Shown here: piece after piece, positions 28,057-35,918 of the stretch
Layout of the letters: every line of letters begins with the position of its first letter
Numbering within the stretch: position 1 is the first letter of the stretch
Source: CBDANW01 sp965197825
GTDB taxonomy: Bacteria; Acidobacteriota; Vicinamibacteria; Marinacidobacterales; DATDRI01
Assembly: GCA_965197825.1 (NCBI GenBank)
Contig: CBDANW010000003.1
Coordinates: 1,984,001-2,048,000 of the forward strand
Direction of reading: 5' to 3'
DNA length: 64,000 nt
Program-made: the position numbers and the translations under genes
Notes under the pieces: generated by a model
Database searches by the model: none
What the model was told of the DNA's origin: nothing
Seen by the model: the letters and a program-made list of their open reading frames with translations, nothing else

Positions 28057-29516
28057 GGGGATGTCCCGGCCGCTGTTGAATTTGGTCGGGTAGCGGCGGC
28101 ACCTGTGAATACTCTTAGGCAGCAAACTCATCGCTGTCAAGAGATTTCTGTTTGCTTCTAAGCGCGTGAACGAGAGCGCCCATATGGCGATAGCCTTTGA
28201 TACGCCGGAACTTTTTCTGCGCGGTGACGACGCCAAGAGCGGTCCATCGGCGAACCATGGAAGGACTCTTCCAACGCTTGACGTTTCTCGATACTCTGCG
28301 AATGGTTCCGTTGAGATTCTCAATGGCGTTCGTCGTGGCAAGAGACTGGCGAAGTAAGGCGGGCAGCGCGAGCTTCACGACCGTGAGTGTCTCTTCCATC
28401 CCTTCACGAAGGCTTCCGGCAGCTTCGTCGTAGCCGTTTCGCTCGAGCCACGACACCAATGCCTGAAGTCGCTTGCGCGCCTTGTCGGCACTCTTGCACT
28501 TGTAGGCTTCCTTCATCGTCTGGAGCACGTAGGCGTGACGAGACTTGGGAAGGTACGAGCGAAGATTCCGGAGTTTATGGATCTGGCACCTTTGAATGAC
28601 CGCGAGGTCCCCCAAAACGTCGACGAGTGCCTTGCGGATGCCTTTGCCTCCGTCCACTACGCAGAGAATCGACTCATCGACGCGCAAGCCTCGCTCGAGA
28701 AGGTCCTGCAACATCGCGGTGCACACCCGAGAGTTCTCCGTCGAGCCCAGCCATATACCCAGGGGCACCTTCGTTCCATCTATTGTGATACCGAGAGTTA
28801 CGACGACGGTCTGTCCGGCCACCTCAAGGCCATCCAGCATCAGTGCCGCAAGCTCGAACTCCTCTAGCCGCCGAGACAGGTATTCCTCGAGCTTCTTAGT
28901 CGTCTGGCTCACGAGGTGACGGCTGGCGGCACTCTTACTCGTGCCACGAGACTTCAACTTGGCCGCGGGTTTGTCCAGACTCGATTCGTAATTTCGGGTC
29001 GATACCCCCACCAAGATCTGATTCAACACTCGCTCTGGAAGCGGGTCTTCTTCGCGGAAGGCTTCGAAGTGTGGAAGCGACGCCTCCTCGCCCGACTTCG
29101 AGCGAACTCGAGGTCGCGACACTTGGATGCGACGACCACCGAAGCTCAGCTCTCCGTTCGTGCTCCCCCAGTGGTCATGAGTTCGCTCCTTCTCGTGCTT
29201 GCCCTTGAGCCCCGCGATCTCCTCGGCATCCTCTCTGAGCAGTAGGTGCAGAGCTGTCAGTCCTTGCTCGTACACCCATTCCGTCAGATCCGCCTTCGTG
29301 GCCGCGATCCCAGCTATCATCGGTAGCAGTATCTGACCGACTTGGCCAACTACCTTGCCCGTAGGCGAGTGCGTTTGCTTTCTTACTGGCTTCTTCGATT
29401 TCCTAGACATTGGTGGCTCCTTGTCCCCCTCTGGAGACGGTTTATTGGCAGACCTATTCTTAGGCCGGCCAAGGAGCCGCCGCTACCCCAAATTCAACAT
29501 CCGGCGGGACATCCCC
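28057..29516 (-). mobile_element. IS256-family element A, complete (1460 bp)
   Basis: Imperfect terminal repeats GGGGATGTCCCGGCCGCTGT and GGGGATGTCCCGCCGGATGT, each followed by a GGGTAGCGGCGGC block. Exact 8-bp target duplication CGAGTGCG. The empty target is preserved in a related repeat at 21829-21960, where the flanks read straight through. Confidence 0.95.
28115..29410 (-). CDS. IS256-family transposase (element A)
   Basis: 431 residues, intact. ALMLDGLEVAGQTVVVTLGI (Asp), ILCVVDGGKGIRKALVDVLG (Asp), QRCQIHKLRNLRSYLP (C/H block), TTNAIENLNGTIRRVSRNVK (Glu). ATG 29410 lies just inside the element end. Fragments of the same element are at 1-654, 9881-10080 and 21471-21828. Confidence 0.95.
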   Translation of the reverse strand: MSRKSKKPVRKQTHSPTGKVVGQVGQILLPMIAGIAATKADLTEWVYEQGLTALHLLLREDAEEIAGLKGKHEKERTHDHWGSTNGELSFGGRRIQVSRPRVRSKSGEEASLPHFEAFREEDPLPERVLNQILVGVSTRNYESSLDKPAAKLKSRGTSKSAASRHLVSQTTKKLEEYLSRRLEEFELAALMLDGLEVAGQTVVVTLGITIDGTKVPLGIWLGSTENSRVCTAMLQDLLERGLRVDESILCVVDGGKGIRKALVDVLGDLAVIQRCQIHKLRNLRSYLPKSRHAYVLQTMKEAYKCKSADKARKRLQALVSWLERNGYDEAAGSLREGMEETLTVVKLALPALLRQSLATTNAIENLNGTIRRVSRNVKRWKSPSMVRRWTALGVVTAQKKFRRIKGYRHMGALVHALRSKQKSLDSDEFAA

Positions 29517-29524
29517 CGAGTGCG

Positions 29525-30440
29525 TCCAGCGAAGGCTGGCATGTTCAGTGGGAGACAGTCCCACCGGGGAAAAAGTTAGCGCCCCGTAGCTTGAGTCACG
29601 TTCGTGGAGGAAACGAGACGGATGAAGCTGACTGACAAAGCCATCTTGAGGATGATGAGCGAGTCACCGGGCCGTAACACAAGTGAACCCATAGGTGGCC
29701 CCGACAAAAAATAGACCCCAGAGGCCGAGTTTTCTCGTGTCGGACGAAGGCAACAGGATGTGTCGCCAGACTATCTGATGAGGCACATCCCTCTGGCGGG
29801 GTGGTAGGGACAGCACGGTGACAAGGACATGCCAAGCCACTGGAGAAGCCGTCCTTGTCCCGTCGAGAAATCGACGGGGCAAGGTAGACCGCATAACCGG
29901 AGGCCCCGGGAAAACGGTCGAAGATGAGACGGTGGCGGCTGGGTCCGTAGTAGCGTTGAAACGGGGCAACGCCCGTGGAGCAAAGGGGCTCTGCTGCACA
30001 CAACTCCTTCGTCAACAAGCGAGGCAGGGGTGAGATGACAAAATCACCCATCACTCTGCAGGAGCTGAGACGAAGGATATACGTCAAGGCGAAGGCCGAG
30101 AAGTCTTGGCGCTTCTTGCGCCAAGGTTTCGGCTGGAAGCGATGGAGTAGGCGATGGATGTACGCGACTGTCGGACTGTTCACAGATTACCGAGTTCGAT
30201 ATCTCGCAGCTTCGCCGAAAGACGCCCCGGCTCGATAGGTCACATAACCCTTGGCGGGAAGTGTGCAGGAGCGCGTAGTGCGGGAAAGCCGCACGCTGCG
30301 TGCGATGTGGCGGGGGCTGGAAACGGACTTACGGTGCGGCTAGTGAGGCACTCCCACAGGAAACGGGGAGAAACAGATAGGCCGCGCCTGCGGAGCACCG
30401 CGCCAGCCCTCGACCCTACCGGGAATGGGATAACGGCCGA
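29525..30440 (+). mobile_element. Group II intron remnant, copy 1
   Basis: 29525-29640 is the block shared with 21829-21955. From about 29645 the sequence looks like intron RNA leading to a reverse-transcriptase start. 29944-30097 and 30236-30415 are repeated at 60889-61048 and 61052-61232. The second block contains GAGCGCGTAGTGCGGGAAAG, a GAAA-capped hairpin that may be a degenerate domain V. Most of the intron ORF is deleted. Confidence 0.65.
30035..30238 (+). pseudogene. Group II intron reverse transcriptase, internally deleted
   Basis: 67 codons. The first 24 (TLQELRRRIYVKAKAEKSWR) match the N-terminus of LtrA-like maturase/RT proteins. The rest (GWKRWSRRWMYATVGLFTDY ... PKDAPAR) match their extreme C-terminus. 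The RT and maturase domains between are gone, yet the frame stays open across the junction, so the deletion is in frame. Confidence 0.75.
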
Positions 30441-30551
30441 CCGTCCCCGGTACAGATAGCCCCCGTGCATCGCAGTCCTGCGTCTCGGGCAGTCGGATCG
30501 TCACTGTGCCGTAGCCATCTGGCTCCGGTCAGCCGAGTTGGCAATACCGTC

Positions 30552-30580
30552 TTGACCGGTGATCAGGTCTGAAGTATCTT
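30552..30580 (+). promoter_or_regulatory. Promoter of the type II R-M operon, with inverted repeat
   Basis: TTGACC (30552-30557), 17-bp spacer, TATCTT (30575-30580). The predicted start site is about 30587, the GTG of the RHH gene, so the transcript may be leaderless. GACC and GGTC form an inverted repeat across the spacer, a possible site for the RHH protein (inference). Confidence 0.5.
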
Positions 30581-30586
30581 GCCGCG

Positions 30587-30808
30587 GTGCTGCATGTTCA
30601 GCCAGACACCACTGTGGCCGCCAAGCACCGTGTCAGCGTCAATCTTGCCGAGGAGGAATACCGGGAGCTGTCCGTAATGGCGAACAAATATCTGGTGTCG
30701 ATGGCGTGGCTCGGTCGGCAGGCGATTCGTGACTTTCTGGAGCGCTATCGGGTTGAAGAACTGCAACTGCCGTTGGCGCTGACCTCTGAGGAACAGGGGC
30801 GGCGATGA
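30587..30808 (+). CDS. Small ribbon-helix-helix-like protein heading the R-M operon
   Basis: 73 residues; a CopG/Arc-like pattern HRVSVNLAEEEYRELSVMAN followed by VSMAWLGRQAIRDFLERY. RHH proteins are dimeric DNA binders that usually autoregulate. Here it would be a candidate controller of the R-M genes, in place of the more common HTH C-protein. Its stop overlaps the methylase start (ATGA), and the GTG start fits the predicted transcription start. Confidence 0.6.
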   Translation: MLHVQPDTTVAAKHRVSVNLAEEEYRELSVMANKYLVSMAWLGRQAIRDFLERYRVEELQLPLALTSEEQGRR

Positions 30809-31992
30809 TGACAAACGATACCGGAAGGATTGTGCACCGATTCTATGAATTCTTTTCGGGGGGCGGCATGGCGCGTGCAGGCCTCGGCGAAGGCTGGCAA
30901 TGCCTGTACGCGAACGACATCGACGAGAAGAAAGCGGCAAGCTATGCACGGAACTGGGGTCACGACGAACTGCAGGTCGCTGATGTGAGCGAGGTGACGA
31001 CTGGTGATCTACCGGAAATGGCCGGGCTGGCCTGGGCGTCTTTCCCGTGCCAGGATCTGTCGTTGGCTGGGAGCGGTTCGGGACTCGAAGGCAAACGGTC
31101 GGGGACGTTCTGGCCGTTCTGGCACCTGATGGAGGCGCTGAGCGCGGAAGAGCGAGCGCCGACCGTCATCGTGCTGGAGAACGTCTGCGGTGCTCTAACT
31201 TCACATAAGGGGAAAGATTTCGAAACGATCGGTAAGGCGGTCTCGGCTACGGGTTACCGGTTTGGCGCGGTCGTTATCGACGCAGTGTACTTCGTGCCGC
31301 AATCCCGGCCGAGGTTGTTTATCGTGGCGGTTCAAGAGGATATCGATATACCGAACGAGGTGACGTTGGACGGTCCCGACAATCAATGGCACAGCGGAAT
31401 GCTGATCGGCGCTTACGAGAGGCTGTCGAAACCAAATCGGGACAATTGGATCTGGTGGAGCCTGCCTCGGCCGCCGGAGCGCCGCACGGTGCTTGCCGAC
31501 CTGATTGAGGAAGAGCCGATTGGCGTGAGATGGCATACTCGCAGTGAAACGCGCTATCTGATGAGCCTTATGAGCGACGTGAATCGCAAGAAGGTAACTA
31601 CTGCTAAGAAAGCGGGCCAACGCATGGTCGGTACAATCTACCGGCGCACGCGGCCGAACGGCAACAGTGGTCGGACTCAGCGAGCCGAGATCCGGTTTGA
31701 CAACATCGCCGGCTGTCTGCGTACGCCCGTAGGTGGCTCAAGTCGCCAGACCATCATGTTCGTAGACGGTGCCAAGGTGCGGTCTCGGCTGCTCACGCCC
31801 AGAGAAGCAAGCCGTCTGATGGGTTTGTCAGACGATTACGAGCTGCCGGAGAATTACAACGATGCCTACTACCTCGCCGGCGATGGTTTGGTTGTGCCGG
31901 TCGTACGTCATCTGGCGGCGCACGTACTTGAGCCGGTGCTGACGGCAGCAGAACGGATTGAACAAGTAGGAAGCAACGTGAATGGCAGATAA
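30805..31992 (+). CDS. DNA (cytosine-5)-methyltransferase
   Basis: 395 residues. C5 methylase motifs in order: FYEFFSGGGMARAGLG (I, 13-28), SFPCQDLSLAG (IV, catalytic Cys near 81), VIVLENVCG (VI, near 121), QSRPRLFIVA (VIII), RLLTPREASRLMGL (IX/X). Target-recognition region about 200-300. Overlaps its neighbours at both ends. It protects host DNA from the enzyme encoded downstream; sequence specificity cannot be read from the protein. Confidence 0.95.
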   Translation: MMTNDTGRIVHRFYEFFSGGGMARAGLGEGWQCLYANDIDEKKAASYARNWGHDELQVADVSEVTTGDLPEMAGLAWASFPCQDLSLAGSGSGLEGKRSGTFWPFWHLMEALSAEERAPTVIVLENVCGALTSHKGKDFETIGKAVSATGYRFGAVVIDAVYFVPQSRPRLFIVAVQEDIDIPNEVTLDGPDNQWHSGMLIGAYERLSKPNRDNWIWWSLPRPPERRTVLADLIEEEPIGVRWHTRSETRYLMSLMSDVNRKKVTTAKKAGQRMVGTIYRRTRPNGNSGRTQRAEIRFDNIAGCLRTPVGGSSRQTIMFVDGAKVRSRLLTPREASRLMGLSDDYELPENYNDAYYLAGDGLVVPVVRHLAAHVLEPVLTAAERIEQVGSNVNGR

Positions 31993-32914
31993 CGCGCTGC
32001 AGGTGGCGCTAACCGCGTTTACGAAGGACAAGAAATTCCGCGGCAAAGGTCCGCTCTGTGTCGCCCTGGTCGTTACCCAGCACGCGAAGAGCGACGGCTT
32101 ACTTCTCAATGCCGATTCGCTGGTGACAGAGAGCGGCGGCCAAGTGCGTGGGCTTGGCAAGAGCGCTGTGCAATCGGTGCTAAGACGGCACGGGATCGAA
32201 CGCGTGTTGGCAGCGGAAGGCGGCCGGACAAGCCGCGGCAGTCTCGGCAACATGCGGGAGTATGTGACCTTCCTGAAGGAGCTGGGAGAGGGGGTCGATC
32301 TCGATGCCGTCGAGACATACTGGATCGAGCAGGTCAAAGCGTTTTTCGCCGCGCGACCGTTCAAAATCAGGCTCGACACTTCGCACAGCCTGCGTACCGT
32401 CGTGCGCGATGTTGTCGAGCAGGCGGTCGAGCGCCAAAAGGAATCCGGCGGCACATATTACGCCGGCGCGGTGTTGCAGCATTTTGTCGGCGCGAAGCTG
32501 GATTGCGCGCTTGGACAAGGCAACTTTGAACATAACAGTTTCTCGACCGCGGATGCGCCCGGCGGCAGGGCAGGAGACTTTTTCGTCGGCGATGTGGCGA
32601 TTCATGTGACGACATCGCCGGGCGAAGCGGTAATCGAGCGTTGCCGCGACAATCTGAATGACGGCTACCGGCCAATACTCGTGACGATGGAACGCGGCTT
32701 GCTGGTAGCCCAGGAACTGGCGAGAAACAAAGGTATCGAGGAGCGAATCGACATATTCGAAGTCGAGCAGTTCATTGCACTGAATTTGTACGAACTCGGG
32801 CAGTTCAAGGGAGAAGGCCGCCGGACGGCCTTGAACGATCTCGTGACACGGTACAATAACATCGTCGAAGAGTGGGAAACCGATCCGAGCTTGAAGATCG
32901 AACTTGGTCGATGA
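31982..32914 (+). CDS. Probable type II restriction endonuclease (DUF4928-like)
   Basis: 310 residues, ATG 31982 overlapping the methylase stop by 11 bp. Resembles DUF4928 proteins that sit beside Dcm-type methylases. AGDFFVGDVAIHVTTSPGEA (about 195-215) could be a divergent nuclease core, but no canonical PD-(D/E)XK is obvious. Position between methylase and vsr supports the restriction role. Confidence 0.75.
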   Translation: MADNALQVALTAFTKDKKFRGKGPLCVALVVTQHAKSDGLLLNADSLVTESGGQVRGLGKSAVQSVLRRHGIERVLAAEGGRTSRGSLGNMREYVTFLKELGEGVDLDAVETYWIEQVKAFFAARPFKIRLDTSHSLRTVVRDVVEQAVERQKESGGTYYAGAVLQHFVGAKLDCALGQGNFEHNSFSTADAPGGRAGDFFVGDVAIHVTTSPGEAVIERCRDNLNDGYRPILVTMERGLLVAQELARNKGIEERIDIFEVEQFIALNLYELGQFKGEGRRTALNDLVTRYNNIVEEWETDPSLKIELGR

Positions 32915-33315
32915 CGGAAACGTTGCAACAGCGCAGCCGCATCATGCGGGCCGTCAAAAGCAAGGATACCGGCCCGGAGATGACAATGCGGCGATTGGTG
33001 CATAGCATGGGTTATCGCTACCGCCTGCATCTGAAAGAGCTGCCTGGCAATCCTGATTTGGTGTTTGGGCCGCGCAGGAAGGTGGTCTTCGTCCATGGAT
33101 GCTTTTGGCACGGCCACGCATGCAAGCGGGGCGACCGGATGCCAAAGAACAACCACGATTACTGGCTACAGAAGATCGGACGGAACAAGGAACGCGACCA
33201 GGAACATCTGAAAGCCTTGAAAGCGAGAGGTTGGCAGGCGCTCGTAGTGTGGGAGTGTGAGGTAAAGGACGGTGCGTTAATGGAGCACCGGTTGCGGAAG
33301 TTCTTGGGCAGGTGA
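32911..33315 (+). CDS. vsr: Very short patch repair endonuclease Vsr
   Basis: 134 residues, ATG overlapping the upstream stop (ATGA). Vsr motifs: RSRIMRAVKSKDTGPEM, LPGNPDLVF (catalytic Asp), VVFVHGCFWHGHAC (zinc and catalytic His), HDYWLQKIGRNKERD. It nicks 5' of T in T:G mismatches produced by deamination of 5-methylcytosine, which fits its operon with a C5 methylase. Confidence 0.95.
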   Translation: MTETLQQRSRIMRAVKSKDTGPEMTMRRLVHSMGYRYRLHLKELPGNPDLVFGPRRKVVFVHGCFWHGHACKRGDRMPKNNHDYWLQKIGRNKERDQEHLKALKARGWQALVVWECEVKDGALMEHRLRKFLGR

Positions 33316-33519
33316 GAGGCGGCTCACGTGATTAAGCGGACGGTCTTCACAAGGGTGATTGGATGACACATGAAATACCGACACCAATAGTTCGAGCGAT
33401 CCGAAACCGCAACGGCCTGCTTGGCCTGCAAACCAGTCGCGGAGGCTCATACCGCCACTCGCAGCGGTGTGTGGTCGAGGGACGGGAAAAGCTGACCCGC
33501 CGTCTTTTTCTTCTGTCAC
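33277..33519 (-). pseudogene. Phage-type small protein fragment
   Basis: GTG 33519 with AAGGAG eight bases upstream. The N-terminus KDGGSAFPVPRP and the GMSLRDWFAGQA block match a small protein common in phages. After that the frame runs on unrelated sequence and overlaps the end of vsr antisense, so the 3' part is lost. Confidence 0.5.
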
Positions 33520-33547
33520 GATTGATTCTCCTTTCCTTTTCTCCTTG

Positions 33548-33627
33548 GAACGAAGCCCCCACGGGGTAGCTTCGTTCAGAGGTTCCACCCCACTGAGGGC
33601 ATTGCTGGCCGCAATTCTGCGGCCAGC
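33548..33627. promoter_or_regulatory. Two perfect hairpins
   Basis: GAACGAAGC/GCTTCGTTC (33548-33577, 12-nt loop) and GCTGGCCGCA/TGCGGCCAGC (33604-33627, 4-nt loop). They lie upstream of the phage-type fragment on its strand. No U-tract follows either, so they are not typical terminators. Possibly part of the lost phage region. Confidence 0.5.
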
Positions 33628-33649
33628 ATCTCTGAAGGGGTGCGCGTTC

Positions 33650-34986
33650 TGTCCGAAAATGCGAACGGAGCGGCAAGGTCGAATCCTAGAGGCGTTCTCA
33701 AAACTCGCGGAGACCAGCCGACGCGGTACTGGCTCTGCGATAGGCGACCCCGAGCAGACCTCTCCTGCAGACCATCCGTTCCGTCCAACTGGCGCGCCCG
33801 AACTCCTATGCGGCGGCGCGGTGGTAATAGCTGAGCAAGCCGCCCAATCGCTTACGACATCGCACCTTCCCGTGAGGACTGCCGACGCATTCTTCCGCTT
33901 CGAGCAACGCGTTCCCGAGCCCTTGATGGTTGCGCTCTCCGTGATAATGATGGATGAACTCAGTGACGGCACGGCGCAGCGATTGCTCACTGAAGAAGAT
34001 CATCCGCTCCAAGCACTCGCTCTTGATCGACAAAACAAACCTTTCGACGTAAGCGTTCAGATTCGGCGAACGGTGCGGCAGCCGAATGACGTCCGTTCCG
34101 GCGTGCTCGAGCAAATCGCGAAACTCCGTGGTGAACTTCTTGTCGCGGTCCAGGATGAGGAATCGCTTGCCGCGCAGAAAGCCGTCGAATGGGTCGGTGA
34201 GATTCCGACCGACCTGCATCATGAACGGGCCGTCCGGCCTGGGAGTTATTCCGGCAATGTGCACTTTTCGCGAAGACAGCTCGATGACGACGAGCACATA
34301 GTAGGTCACGAGCCTGCGAACTGTGGCGACCTCGACGGTGAAGAAATCGGTCGCAGCAACGGTTTCCCAATGGGCGGCGAGAAACGTGCGCCATGGCGTT
34401 CGCTCACTTCGCTCCGGCGCGGGCTCGATGCCATGTTCTCGCAGAATATTGGCGATGGTGCTCCTGGCTACGGTATGGCCGAGATTCGATAGGGCACCGC
34501 GAATTCGTGTATACCCCCACCTCGGATTCGACTTCGCCATCTCCACGACGAGCTCGCTCATCTCCGCCATGACCCGAGGCCGTCCGAGCTGTTTTCGCCG
34601 CGCGCTGTAGTCCCACTTCCGTGCAATGAGCCTTCGGTGCCAAGCCAGCAGCGTTTCCGGAGTGACGATACCGGCGACTTCTGTCAGAAGTTTCCGGCCA
34701 AGCGCCTGACCCTTTACCGCGAGCCGACGTCGCTCGGCGTCTGTGAGACGAAGCTTCCTCCCGCAAAGCCGAGCTTTGAGGACTTTGTTCTCCTCGAGCA
34801 AGTAGACCATAGCGGCCTGTTGGTCACGCTGGAACCAACCAGCGATGGCGACAACCAACAAGGTCAAGGGCTGGACCGGCGTGCTCATGACCGAGGATTC
34901 TAGCTCCCATTGGCCAATCAAGCGTAGATACGTCTATTCCGAAACGTCCCGGCGAGCTGGTCTTGAGTTCGTTTGTATTTTTGGAC
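33650..34986 (-). mobile_element. Integrase-type IS, complete or nearly so (about 1.34 kb)
   Basis: Ends TGTCCGAAAATGCGAAC and (inverted) TGTCCAAAAATACAAAC form the terminal repeats. Contains one transposase gene. I see no target duplication. Fragments of its ends and gene are scattered at more than ten places in the window. Confidence 0.8.
33806..34888 (-). CDS. rve-type transposase (integrase core)
   Basis: 360 residues from MSTPVQPLTL (34888; a start at 34921 is also open). HTH-type region LLAWHRRLIARKWDYS and NPRWGYTRIRGALSNLGHTV. Catalytic core: VAATDFFTVEVATVRR (Asp), FLILDRDKKFTTEFRDLLE (Asp), SPNLNAYVERFVLSIKSECL (Glu), then HHYHGERNHQGLGN. Single-ORF element related to IS3/IS481 integrases. 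Intact. Confidence 0.85.
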   Translation of the reverse strand: MSTPVQPLTLLVVAIAGWFQRDQQAAMVYLLEENKVLKARLCGRKLRLTDAERRRLAVKGQALGRKLLTEVAGIVTPETLLAWHRRLIARKWDYSARRKQLGRPRVMAEMSELVVEMAKSNPRWGYTRIRGALSNLGHTVARSTIANILREHGIEPAPERSERTPWRTFLAAHWETVAATDFFTVEVATVRRLVTYYVLVVIELSSRKVHIAGITPRPDGPFMMQVGRNLTDPFDGFLRGKRFLILDRDKKFTTEFRDLLEHAGTDVIRLPHRSPNLNAYVERFVLSIKSECLERMIFFSEQSLRRAVTEFIHHYHGERNHQGLGNALLEAEECVGSPHGKVRCRKRLGGLLSYYHRAAA

Positions 34987-35123
34987 ACGACGGGCTCGCT
35001 CTTGCGACTGTTTTCGAATATCCGGGTCTGGACCTCGAGCGTCTATCTCTCGCGGTATCTGTGCCAGCGGTGCCAGCGGCAGCCGAACGCCTAGATGTGC
35101 TATAGGTCGCAGTGGAGGTGACC

Positions 35124-35573
35124 ATGAAACGACTCTATTGGCTCCCCGCGGCAGCGCTGTTCGCCTGCGGTGGTGGGGACGGCGGGGGACACGAGGAGCC
35201 CGCTTCCTCATCGGCGCCGGTCGAGCCGGCTGAATCGGCGACCGACACGATCGACGAAGCGCGGCAGCTCAAAGGCGAGGAGCTCGCGGCAGCGCTGAAT
35301 GACTCGAACGTCTTTCTCCTCGATGTACGAAACCCCGAAGAGTTGGAGGAATTGGGTACGGTCGAGGGCTACACCAACATCCCCATCGACCAACTTGCCG
35401 ATCGGCTCGACGAGCTACCGAAGGACGAACCCATCCTCACCGCCTGAAACGGCGGAGGACGAGCCGCGCGTGCCGCGGCCTTGCTGAAAGAAAAAGGGTT
35501 CGAGGTCATCGGTTTCTGCGGGATGAGAGACTACGATGGCGAGAAGATCTATCCGAAGGCAAGCTCCGAGTGA
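35124..35573 (+). CDS. Rhodanese-like lipoprotein with in-frame UGA at active site (candidate selenoprotein)
   Basis: 149 codons if UGA at 35445-35447 is read. Signal peptide MKRLYWLPAAALFAC with a near-lipobox (LFAC), so periplasmic lipoprotein. Rhodanese domain about 48-149: LLDVRNPEELEELGTVEGYT and IPIDQLADRLDELPKDEPIL lead to the active-site loop, where T-A-(UGA)-N-G-G-G-R-A-A-R occurs; rhodaneses have their catalytic Cys exactly there. Conserved-looking sequence continues (LLKEKGFEVIGFCGMRDYDG) to TGA 35571. GGAGGTGA five bases before ATG 35124. Either selenocysteine or a nonsense mutation; see 35463-35479. Confidence 0.7.
35463..35479 (+). promoter_or_regulatory. Candidate bacterial SECIS hairpin
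   Basis: GCCGCG-CGTGC-CGCGGC: perfect 6-bp stem and 5-nt loop containing GU, starting 15 nt after the in-frame UGA. Bacterial SECIS apical hairpins lie at about this distance and need G/U in the loop. High GC here makes chance hairpins common, so this is supportive only. Confidence 0.4.
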
Positions 35574-35918
35574 CCGAAACGCTCTAGTTTCCGGTTGCGC
35601 GGGTGCCTGCGCTGTTTACTGTTGGTGATGTGTACGTATCCCTTTTGCAAAAGAGGCGCTTACGCTCCATTTAGCGCGCAGCGAAGGTCAAGAGCTCTAT
35701 TTTGGCTGTAATTTAATGCACCATAAAATCTTAGCGTCATCTCACCAACACTTAATGGCGGAAGCACCCCACGGATCCCTATCACCTGTTCTTGCTCATG
35801 AAGGACCTGCGGGCAATGTTGAGCGAATGATCGAAGATCAGGTGATGATTTCCTATGCCACGGCGGATGTCCGGGGCTGAAGGCGCTGCTCGAGTGATTA
35901 TGCTGCGAGTCATGAGAA
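35574..35918. other. Intergenic, IS-end debris
   Basis: 35693-35765 (GGCTGTAATTTAATGCAC ... TTAATGGCGGAAGCACC) is repeated at 60604-60675, probably an IS end I cannot name. The remainder shows no gene. Any qat promoter should lie in the last 100 bp, but I see no clear -35/-10. Confidence 0.5.

Noticed and set aside
30240..30470. Minus-strand 76-codon frame, with a similar frame at 61055-61363
   Set aside because: Both lie over the structured group II intron 3' block; similarity reflects the repeat, not a protein.
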